Below, one piece after another: positions 44,501-54,748 of a stretch of 64,000 nucleotides of DNA. The notes below the pieces were generated by a model. It saw nothing but the letters and a program-made list of their open reading frames with translations, was not told where the DNA came from and did no database searches. Origin of the DNA: Proales similis (lineage: Eukaryota; Rotifera; Eurotatoria; Ploima; Proalidae); NCBI GenBank assembly GCA_019059635.1, contig JAGVRJ010000002.1, forward strand, positions 2,914,001-2,978,000, in the 5' to 3' direction. Numbering within the stretch: position 1 is the stretch's first letter; each line of letters starts with the position of its first letter. Both the position numbers and the translations under genes were made by a program.

Positions 44501-46925
44501 AATTAATGGATGAATGAAAGGTGCCACCGGAAGAGGCCGTAACGCTGGTTCTCGTGGTGGCAGTTTGGGTCGACTAGGATCAATGCTTGGTGGCGGTGGC
44601 AGCGGCGGAACAGGAAGGAGAGGAGGACGCGGCGGTGGTGGAAGCGGTGGCTTGAGCAACCTCTTAAACCAGACGCCGATTAGCGGCTTGATGGACAATG
44701 TCAATGTGCGCGGTCTCATTCCCGGAGGCTTCCTAAGCGGCAACCCAGAGAGACCTAGCAACCATTTGTTCAATAGATCTGTCAAGTTCAATCCATTGGT
44801 GCACGACTCTTACTCGCCGAGATCGAGTCAAATCTATGATAGAGCGCTGATCGACGCTCAACATCAAGTTCTAAGAGAACGACCGAGCCGATGGAGTTCA
44901 TTCGTTGCGGGAGACGTGCAGCCGAACGAGAGCCAAAACTGGAATCTGCGAAGATTTGATCTGTATGGAGACCCGCAGGTGGCGAGGCGAGGACGAGAAC
45001 CATCCGGGCAAATACGATCGCCAGTTCAGGATGATCGGCGAGCCCTGAACGAGGTCGATGCATCGACGTCGACACGAGAGCTGGAGGACAAGTCGATTCA
45101 GACTGAGCTATTCGCAAAACATGATAACGAGCAGAGAACTGTGCCGTTCAGATCAAACCAGTTGAACATAACCAGAGTAGACCTGGCACCCAATAGAATG
45201 AGACCGTACATGGCACCGCCGCCGCCTCCTCCGCCGCCCAGTTACAGTCAGCATATGAACCACTCGAGGCCCGATCCGAGACAGGGCATAATTCTTAGTC
45301 CGCCGAGCGCCTGGTCCCAGCTGAACGAGTCGAACACAGACGAGATTCGCGACTTTGACCGATACGGCGGCAAGAGCTACACGGTGAGTCAGAGAAGCGA
45401 TTCGTTTAGCCAGAACCGAGACAAATTCGCGAGTATAAAAAGCGAGTTGAATTCAATTCATCTTAAACAGCAGCGAGAGAAGCCAATGAACCTGGAAGCA
45501 GCATCGATGATTTCAAATCCAACTCACAAAGAGCTGGCGCGCAACGAATCGTTCTATTTGAGCGAGTTCTCAAGCGTCAAGCTTTGAACTCTGCCTCTTT
45601 CCATTTAAGACCGCTTATTGCACTCACCTGGCATTTGAATGGCGCCAATTAGACACTTCTCACATCTGATGCACAACATGCGTTCGTCCTTTATTTACTT
45701 GACCATTTGATAAAATTGATTCATTCTGCTTGAGCTTTCTTTACCAGTCTGTCTTTGCCGCCTGCGCATCGCCGGCACTCGCATTCAAAGTAATAGCCAG
45801 ATGAAAGAAACAGATGTCTCTCGGCCCTGGTGGCCATCAGCTCTGAATAGGACAATGTATGCTGTTTGATTTGGGTCAATTGACAGACGTTGCCAGTTCA
45901 AGCTGTTGCGTGTTCGCCTACCTCCTGCTCAGACGGTATTTGACGCAAAACTCTGACGCTTGCTCGGATTCCGTCGAAAATCAGCACACAACTCGGATCG
46001 CACGAATGATTTAATGAGGCCACACTTTAAAAAGAGTTGTTTATTTAATTTTTGGCCCTTATCGTTCTTGGCCGCGTTTTGTTTAAGTTTAAAATAAAAC
46101 CATAAAAGAAAGCCGGACTGGAATGAAGCATTAAACAAACCTTAAATACAAGCCAGTGCCCAGAGTCTCCGACAAATCATCGTTGCCGATGTCAAACGAA
46201 TTGATTACCATCTTTGGTCGATTTTTTTGGATCAGAGACTTGACCAGACCGCATACAAGTAGGAGCTTACTCGGCCAAAGTAGGAAATGAGAGTTTTGAT
46301 GCCAAACTGAGAGCAGAACTCAACGCCCATTATAGTTCTCACGCTCTCCATACAACGCTGCATCAATCTGATTCGTTTCAAGTCGTTGGTAATCTCATTG
46401 TAGTCTATGTCATCAATTTGCTGTTTCTAGGGCCAAACCGAACAAGAAAATTGAACAAGTTCTGTTTACGATCCATGAGAGTGTCGAAGCTCTTCAGACC
46501 GGCCGGATCTGGCTTATCAGTCTCGTTCAACTAGCTTGCCGAACGGTTTATTAAAACCGAATCAATCGTTCAGTGAAAATGAGCTCACTTGGCTTAGAAT
46601 TAAAAGTCGAATGAATAATCGCACCATGTCATCCTCTAGGCCGCGCGCATTCCCAACATCTTTGAAGCGAGCGCATTCCGACTTGTGCAGACGCCAGTCT
46701 GTTCTCTGACATTCAACACCGCAATAGTGCATCAGTTTGCAACGCGAGCACTTGAACAACGCCTCTTTCCTGTCATTGCCTGCTCAGACTCGTCTATCGA
46801 ATGCATTCAAGCGGCGAATGTTACTTTTGAAAACAACGGTCACATGTGCTTCGTTTGTGCTCCCATCTCAGCACGTGTGCATAGGGCTGCAGGTTCATGA
46901 GCTCGCTGCCTACCGGCTGGTTCAT
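41573..46925 (-). CDS. SMYD3: SMYD3-like SET/MYND protein methyltransferase, split by a 3.5 kb intron
   Basis: The N-terminal half lies at 46925-45745. MYND finger: CDRCFQK, then FKCSRCKLMHYCGVECQ, DWRLHKSEC. SET core: INSFDIGND, GTGLYLSVASLNHSCDPSC, then SYSELMATRAER; post-SET cysteines are in YYFECECRRCAGG. The C-terminal TPR-like domain lies 3.5 kb further, at 42213-41573 (DIESTCNNCKQ, then YLNTSQYSKALQVGQDW, FYPSDHPAISLLMLKLAKLAL), collinear with human SMYD3 (GLLEEALFYGTR, FFPGSHPV..VQVMKVGKL). A GTAAAG donor after KDRL and a phase-0 CAG acceptor before QADIES join them and rebuild the C..C...C..C post-SET pattern. The start is unsure: the usual first SET strand with RG.GLRA is not in the first visible exon. 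SMYD3 methylates lysines on cytosolic and nuclear proteins. Other introns are about 55-110 nt. Confidence 0.8.
42693..45587 (+). CDS. Divergent ionotropic-glutamate-receptor-like channel, nested in an intron of the SMYD gene
   Basis: Six exons (42693-43287, 43350-43587, 43649-43869, 43938-44197, 44255-44462, 44521-45587) encode about 862 residues. It starts with a signal peptide and a Tyr-rich stretch. Membrane plan matches iGluRs: M1 at about 220-246 (LLNAWPLLVIIIVANLYAAI), a pore-loop region GLLWSFFLFTATSIPPRIS, M3 at about 291-313 (FTVLWLMVSLVIVVVFIGMF), an S2-like segment of about 140 residues, and M4 at about 459-478 (GYLITAIVVLSLLITLGVSW). The spacing and the LW.S....IPPR pattern follow iGluRs (LWFS...ISPR). 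The SYTANLAAF gate motif is replaced by FIGMFTTKLN. There is no room for an amino-terminal domain. The tail is about 380 residues, Gly/Arg-rich then disordered, with a run of eight prolines, ending SSVKL, a possible class II PDZ ligand. It could be an IR-type chemoreceptor subunit; ligand unknown. Confidence 0.7.
45588..45744. other. End of the SMYD large intron with a minus-strand stop and AATAAA
   Basis: Reading through the SMYD donor on the minus strand adds LVKKAQAE and stops, and TTTATT at 45690-45695 (AATAAA on the minus strand) follows within about 25 bp. This could end a short SMYD transcript. The nested channel gene stops at 45587 with no obvious plus-strand AATAAA nearby. Confidence 0.5.
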
Positions 46926-47783
46926 TTCTTCGAGTTCAAGAATCAATTACTCTTCTCCTTATTCGCTCTCTCTCTCCTCTCATGGACTTGATTTGATCAT
47001 AGAAGCGAAAAATTTGTCTTTTCTCGTTGATAGTCTCAGAATCATCCGAGAGTCAACTCGAGCTCGCCAAACAACAATTAGAAAAGTCAAATAATTCTAT
47101 TTGTTGATTGAGCCGGCTAATCATCAGACGGTTGCAATTCCTTCATTCTGGATGCCTGTCCGGTTGTGATTCGGTTTATGAAAATTTCTTAATTTTCAAT
47201 ATTTGATCATCTCAAACATTGACTTGACCGCTTTCTTTCGTCTAAATCGTCGTGTGGTCAGATCGTCTTAAATTCCAAACTGAGCCAACGGGTCACTCGA
47301 TTCGCCATAATGAGCGAGCACAAAAAGGCTTCTCTGTTTCGTTGTCTCCTCTGACAAGTGGACAACACGTGCTCGCTACCTGGCTCGGTTGTTGAGTTTT
47401 GGTTTTTTTTCTCTTTAACACTTGAAACAATATTGACCCGTGCGCGGACAAAAATTGAATATTATCGAGTCCCCCCACCCTCAGGTGTAACCATGGCAAC
47501 CAGCTTTATCCATAATATGACCGACTCGAACCTGATTATTAGACGAGCGAGACGACGGCTTGCATGCTTGAGCCTCTATGGCCGTAGTCAGATGACGTGC
47601 ATACAAACATCGAATATTACATTTTGACTCATTAGTATATTTGGTTCATAATTCTATTTGGCATTTGATCCAAGTCGGAACTCTACTCTGCTTGGATGTT
47701 ATCACTAGCGACGACTGATCAATGACTGTTGCGACTTTAGATAGGCAAGCAAACAAGGCTCAATCCAAACAGAAAGGACAAAA
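46926..47783. promoter_or_regulatory. Divergent region between SMYD and ARL3
   Basis: About 0.86 kb. It should contain both promoters and possibly an unrecognised 5' exon of SMYD, since that gene lacks its first SET segment in the called exon. Several open frames on the minus strand (for example 47040-46940) show no SET-like motif. Nothing else was recognised. Confidence 0.4.
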
Positions 47784-48585
<802 letters not shown>

Positions 48586-49049
48586 TCGCAGCTGACTATT
48601 TAAAGCTCCTTCTTTTACTCGGCTAAAATTAATTTTCTCTTTAATTGAACGTTTTTCGTTAATATTTTTGTCACTTATCTCTCCCTCCGTCTCTCTCTCT
48701 TGCTCCCTCCTCTCTGTGCTACTCTCTTTCTTTTGCTCTCTTCTTGTAAGTTTCAGCCAAGCCATTACTGGCAGTGACTTTGAAAATCGGATTTTCAACA
48801 TAGCTATCTCTCATTCTCAAAGCAAGCGAATTAATGAATAAAAACTGGAGAAAGAGCGACCTCTTCTTTACATCGGATTTGATTTATTTCGAAATGTTTA
48901 AAAGCTTGTCATTTGTCTCTTGAAACGACGATCAAATTTGATGTGGAAAAGAGCTATAAAACGTAATAATCAAATTTCGAAACAAACAAATGAAGTATTA
49001 AAAATTCTTGGCTTAAAGCGTTGCTGAACAGGGAAGCTCAAATGTTGGA
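48586..49049. other. Convergent spacer between ARL3 and GPSM genes
   Basis: Contains the two facing 3' UTRs; AATAAA near 48836 (plus) for ARL3. CT-rich tract at about 48680-48745. No gene seen. Confidence 0.5.
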
Positions 49050-50770
49050 TTATCGCCGCTTGCAAACTTGAGCTTGATTGTTGGTTCGAATTGAAGTTCG
49101 CTGCTCGTCCATGCGTCTCGACTGGGCTCTTTGGAGCATGTTGAAAAAATCTTCGTCGGCCGGCAATGTGATTCCGCTCTTGACTGGGCGTGACCTTGCC
49201 ACGTCGTCGAGTGTAGCCTCTCTCGAATGAGCAATGCTGAGTCGCTGTTCTCGCAGCTGGTTGGGCTGCTGTTGCGAGCGCATTAGCTGCTTGAACAGTT
49301 GCTCGTCGCTTGCAGGCGTTGTTGACTCGGTGGCGCTTTTCTTTTTCGTCTGTGGCCTGGGCTTTAGAGCGCAGCGTTGATCGTTCAGTCGGTCACCTTG
49401 CACACGCGAGAGCACGTCAAAGAACGATTGCTGATCGTCCGTGTGATCGCCGACCGTTTCCGCTCGCTTTTCTCTACCAGTGAGCGAATCGATCGACACT
49501 GCGCGGTCATGAATCGGCTTCATTGATGCTGCTGCTGGTGCTTTACAAAGCGGTGATTTAGCACGAGTGCGACATTTTCAAAAAAATGAACCTTAAATCT
49601 CTTACTGAACAGCTCCGATTCATTGTCATGGTGGTTCATGTTGTACAATAGGTTTTGAAAGTCTCGCAGGTTCATACGAGCGGCAAACTCCGACTCTTGG
49701 TCGCCAATCAGGCGAGCAGAATGCAAGTGCTTGCTGGCGTAATTGAGTGCGTTTTGCAGGTCTCCGAGCGCAGCGAACGCGTTTCCCAGGGACCAGTAAG
49801 CGCGTGATTCGCCGACCCGGTCCTCCAGCTCTTTGGCAATATTCAAATGTCGAGTGTGGTAGTCGATGCTGGCGCAGAAATTATTCATCAGGGCGTTGAC
49901 ATTTCCCAGGCTAAAGTAGCACTGAGCTTCGACAGCGGTGTCGCCGATAAGCTGCGTCTGTTTGAGCGCTTGCTGATAAAACTCAGCCGCCTGGTCGTAA
50001 TGGCCCATGAAGATGTGCGCGTTGCCTAGATTGCTGAGGGCGCGCCGCATGGCGGCATGATCGTCTAGCTGCCGCGCGATTTGAAGGCGACTGCCATGGC
50101 AGCGAATGGCGTCTTCGAAGTTGCCCAGCAGATAGTGCGTGTTGCCCAGGTTACCGTATGTGCGGCCCTCGGCGGCTTTGTCGCCCGTCTGGCTCACGAT
50201 TCGCAGGGTCCGTTCGTAATAGTCGACGGCCCTGAGGAGAACTTGTTTGATCTCGAACGGGAACTCGCGATCGTCGAGCTCGTCGCACGATTGAAATCTG
50301 ATCCGACCGAGGTGCTTGCCTTTTGACTGGTGAATGTTGGCGAGATTGTAGAGCGCACGCGCTTCGCCTGTTTTGTCTCTCAGGGCGATTGCAATGTCCA
50401 GATTGCGCAGACCGTATGAAATGGCCTGATCGAACTCGCACAATAGCTGCAGAGTGTTGCCAATGTTGCCGCACGCTTTCGCTTTGCCCGACTGGTCGTC
50501 GAGCTTCTCGCACAGATCCAGATCCCGCCTGTGCGCCTCCAGTGCGTTCTGGTAGTCCTGCAAGTAGAAATACGCGTTTCCCATTTGATTGAACACAATG
50601 CTCATGATCTGGAGAAGATTTTCACTGATCTCAGCAGCGGCCAGCTCTTTCTCATAGAGCGCGACGGCCTCTTCGAACTTGTGCAAGCCCTCGACGCACT
50701 CGCCTGATTTGCAAAGGCGCTCGCCGGCCGCGGCCAGCTCGCACAAATCTTGCAGCGGATCACTTTCCAT
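49050..50770 (-). CDS. GPSM2: GPSM/LGN/Pins G-protein signalling modulator
   Basis: Two exons (50770-49606 and 49540-49050) encode about 551 residues. The N-terminal two thirds is a TPR superhelix with repeated G[NR]A[HY]..LG.Y..A signatures, for example FNQMGNAYFYLQDYQNALEAH, YGNLGNTHYLLGNFEDAI and SNLGNAHIFMGHYDQAAEFY; I count at least six clear repeats. The C-terminal part has three GoLoco motifs, FFDVLSRVQGDRLNDQR, LFKQLMRSQQQPNQLREQR and FFNMLQRAQSRRMDEQR, each with the key Gln-Arg end that contacts Galpha-i-GDP. Proteins of this family bind NuMA/Mud and Inscuteable through the TPRs and orient the spindle. Three GoLoco motifs equals fly Pins; vertebrate LGN has four. GPSM1 and GPSM2 cannot be distinguished. 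Confidence 0.92.
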
Positions 50771-53604
50771 TCGCTTCGATTATGTCAATTGACCCCTGGC
50801 GAGTGTTGGACGTGTTTACTACTATGCTCTTATGTTTTCGTATAATAGAACGCTCATTAACTGAATTAGTGCGCGATTAGATCGGATTTAGGGCGCAACG
50901 TACAGACGACGAGGCGAGTTCGGACCACGATTGTCCGCTACATGCAGCGTCCAGTTTATTATGAATTCGTGCGTGTCCGAGCGCCTTTGCCTCCGCCTCT
51001 GGTGGACGCTTTTAAGCCTCGACAAGCTTAGTCCCGATCTAGCCCGCACACGGTGTTGTGAATGTGGGCCACGAAAAGTCGATTCAACATCAACAACAAC
51101 AACAACCTTTTCCAAACATGAACCTCGGCTCGTCAACGACCATCATAATTCAGCCTTGAGTAAAATTCAGTGGCCAAATCAAACGGAAGGCTTCATTTCG
51201 CGTAATAGAGAAAGGCTGCGCTCGGCAACACCGGGGGTCGAAAGCAATCGCTTCTGGCCTTGATCTTGAACCAGAAATGTGAAGGGAAAGCGAGAGAGAG
51301 AGTGACAGAAGAGAGACCAGAATTGTCGCACATCTTGTAAATTCAATTAAATAAAAAGGTGCAATAATCGAGTTTCAATCAGACGATGGCGCCAAATTAG
51401 ATTGGAACTGTTCACATGCTTAACGAACGAGATCAAGCATTGCGGCGCAGTCAAGAAGTTAACACTCTCTTCTTGACAAACGAAAATTAATCTTGTGTTG
51501 TGCGATCTGACGCATTGGCTGCTTTCGTCCTGTGCCTGCACATATTGGATTAGCGACCGACGACAAGAGAGTGCAAAATCTTCTGAAAAAGAGAGAAATG
51601 GATTGATTAGAATTGTCTAGTTCATCAACACCAAGACGGTTTTTTTTTCTCCTCCCAGGCCATCTCCGCTCTCTGGCAAGTCAATTAGCCGAGTGAGTGA
51701 GTGATGACAAGAGGCTAAAAGAGGATGTTTTCACAAGTGACAAAACGCCTAACTGAATCCAATTCTTGCCATCTCGCTTGTTTCAATGGTCATGTTCTAC
51801 ATGTTGTTCGGTATTTCCGCCAAATAGCTAAGGTATCACTTCCTCCTCTTCAGAATTCGGAATAATTTTTTTTTTCTATCGATACGAATAAATTGCTTGC
51901 AACGCAAGGCCACAAGGTGAAAGAAAACGACAACCATGACGTTCATAGGTTCAAAGAGATAGGTTCAAATACGTTTGAGCGTTAAATTTCGTCTCAAATA
52001 TTTGATATTGAACGAGTAGAAAAAAGGCAGAGTTGAACTGGGAAAGGATGCGTGCGTGCGGCATGTGCACGTCTGCTAGTGTGTGCAAACGTGAAAAACG
52101 AGATTAGATTTAGAAAATTAGAAATCGATTATGTGGCCCGGTATGGGCTACACCTAGCGTTTCGGTTGGCTTGCTCAGACTTGCCTCTCACATGGCAGCG
52201 GAATAATCGAGCAGCAAGAGCTCTCTCCTTCGCTCTTTCCTTTAGCCGAGCATAAGGATACAGAATTTGCTCTGTTGCTAATTGCCTTATTAATTATGGC
52301 CTTGTTAATATTATTATCATGCTTGTTAAGTTGACTACACTGATCGAGCAGCAGTTGTCTAGCTTTAGCTAAGCTAGCACGGCATCTGTCCGTGTAAGAC
52401 CATTTCGCAGCGATGCCCATAAGCGACCGCCTTTCTTATAATCTCAATTTTTCAATTATTTTAATGCACATTCCTTTGTAGGGCTTTGCCGCTCGCCCAA
52501 CGCTATTATTTAAGCCTTTGTTCGTCGCATTTGCCCCCGTTCTATTTCATTCTTTCGGGCGGCAGTCTAAGACTTGTTTCACATGTTTTGTTTCGGCCAT
52601 GAATCAGAAGAGGCTTGTATTTTCAAGACCGTGCATCCGACAAACATCTCTATTACAGCGAGTGACTTTCGAGAGCCACATAATTGAATTGATTAATAAT
52701 AATAAGAAGAAAAAAAAGAGCCAACAAAAGACCCAAGTGGCGTGAGTCGGCCACGTCGGTTAAGATGCCAAAACAAGCGGATGTGATGAACGAAAGCGAC
52801 CAGACTCGCCATGAGAATGCTTAAACAACTGCATAATTGCAACTCAGATGACGAGACGCAATTTGAAAACTATCAGACGGCCGCATTCAACTGAATCGAG
52901 ATCGGATAAATTCGGCACGCAGCATTTGACTGTGATGATGACGATAATTAAGATGAAGCTGAGAAGATAACTGTTTCAAGCAGGCGAGCCAAGAGGCCTT
53001 TTTTGGTTCAGATCCAATTAAAGCTCGCTTGCTGTGTGTACTTGGATGCTGGAAACGAGTGGCTGCTGCTGCCTGCTCGCTTGTATTCTGGCACTCGGCT
53101 GTTTCTAATGAGCTATTTACATAATTGCGGCCGATCGCGCTCGCTTCTCAATTAGAATTTCTACCTACTCACGAACAGCAAATTGCTCAAGCGCAACCGC
53201 AGCGATTAGCCGCAGTTGCTAGTCTCGATCGTCCGGATGCCAAGTCATTAAATTAAGGAGAAGAAAGAGCGGTTTGACTGCGGCGTCCGGAGTGCGGGCT
53301 TCTATTCACCTATTCAAAGACAACATCCTCTTTCCGTGATTTGCGTCTATTTTCTACGCTCTGGCACCAGCGAAATTTGAAAATTTCACCGTTCTCTAGA
53401 TTTTGGGCTCGCGTGAACCCGGCACAAAACTCATCCTGATGCGTCACTTTTATGCTTTTTATTATGCTCTGCGCATGCAGCTAATTACAGCCGCCAATAC
53501 ATATCATAATATTTGAATAACTAAATTTTGTGTTTTTCCTTCTGCCTAGTTCCACTTCTTGCTTATTGCTTCAAAATTCTCGGGCGCTAATGTGCTCCCT
53601 ATGT

Positions 53605-53630
53605 ATGTGTGTGTGTGTGTGCGCGTGTGT
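53605..53630. repeat. GT-rich microsatellite
   Basis: Tandem TG/GT units interrupted by GCGC, in the spacer upstream of rabphilin. Seen directly. Confidence 0.8.
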
Positions 53631-54684
53631 GCTCGTGCCCTAGGCTTGTCGCTCTTGCAGCGATTGCGGCGTTGCAATTCTCCTATTTTTGCAACTCGTT
53701 AAAAACATGAGCCATTCTCCAAAGGCGCAAAATGATCGAACGCTTGTTTTCGATCGTACCGTTGTTGCCAGTGAATGCAAACGGGCAGATATGCAGTTTG
53801 AGACAGAGCCCTCGATCATTCATTCATGCTCGCACAACACAAGTCACTCAATCAGTCAGCCAGTCATTCAGTCCCTCCCGCTCGATCTTTCCGACACATA
53901 GAACAATAAAGGAACTATTTTCCATCATGCACGAACAAGTTGGCTCATCTCTCTCTCTCTCTCTCGATCTCTCGGTCTCGAGAGAATAAGTGTGCGTTGC
54001 ACAAAAAGTAGCGCGAGACAAGCTTTGACTGCATGAACACTGTTCACAAGAGTTATACTTAAAAGAGAAGCGAGCAAAGACGGAGGCGAGATGACGGTGA
54101 CGAGTGAAGTTGAGTGGTATAGTGAGAAATGATTGAGGCGGCTGCAGCATTGGCCGCGAGGGCCCCTCAGCGTTCTTTCTGATTGAATCGAGCCGAAGCG
54201 GCCGCATCAAGAATCAACCGTTGAGTAATGTGGGCTCGTTTCATTGAGAATTAATGACGCGAATAAAGCAGAGCGGCTGCCACTCGTCTCCGCTCCTTCT
54301 GTATTTATTTCGTTATTTCTCTCTCTCTCCCTGTCTGTCTGTCTTGGCCTATCCCGCCATCTCTGTCATCCGATTAAGCATAAGTGAATGCAACTCGGAG
54401 ATTGATCGCGCTTTGAGTTGAGGATTGTGATCGGCATAAGAGCCGATTCTCTGATACTTGCTGGTCCATTCATTCGCTTTATTCCTTTCCTCTCTCTCTC
54501 TCACTCTCTTTATTTCTCTCTCTCTCTCTCGCTTTCTTGCTTACATAAACCACAGCGACGTTTGTTTCTGTCAATTATTCGCTCTCAGTCAGATTATATA
54601 TTATTCTCGTTCATCCTATTTTTGACTTTGTAGAAATCATCATTCATATTTTAGAATTTTATTCAGAAAAGAAGCTCACAAACA

Positions 54685-54720
54685 GACACACAAGCACACA
54701 AGCACACACACACACACACA
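54685..54720. repeat. CA-rich microsatellite just before the rabphilin start
   Basis: CA units with AG interruptions ending about 30 bp before the rabphilin ATG, so it lies in the 5' UTR or core promoter. Confidence 0.75.
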
Positions 54721-54748
54721 TACGGGGACACAGAGAGATAAAAGTACA

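Larger units (their letters stand above)
50771..54748. other. 4 kb gene-free region between GPSM and rabphilin
   Basis: The longest stretch without a recognisable gene. The two flanking genes point outward. All ORFs are short and low-complexity. It contains microsatellites (GT-rich near 53605-53630, CT-rich near 53948-53970 and 54490-54530, CA-rich near 54685-54720), a near-palindrome at 52359-52377, and AT-rich islands. A 5' UTR of rabphilin probably occupies its right end. Untranslated exons, microRNA hairpins or enhancers could be present; I could not recognise any known microRNA by eye. Confidence 0.5.

Noticed and set aside
44498-44791. Proline/leucine-rich minus-strand ORF
   Set aside because: It is the antisense shadow of the glycine-rich tail of the channel gene.
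51955-51975. Sequence resembling a tRNA B-box (GGTTCAAATAC)
   Set aside because: No matching A-box or foldable cloverleaf could be found around it by eye.
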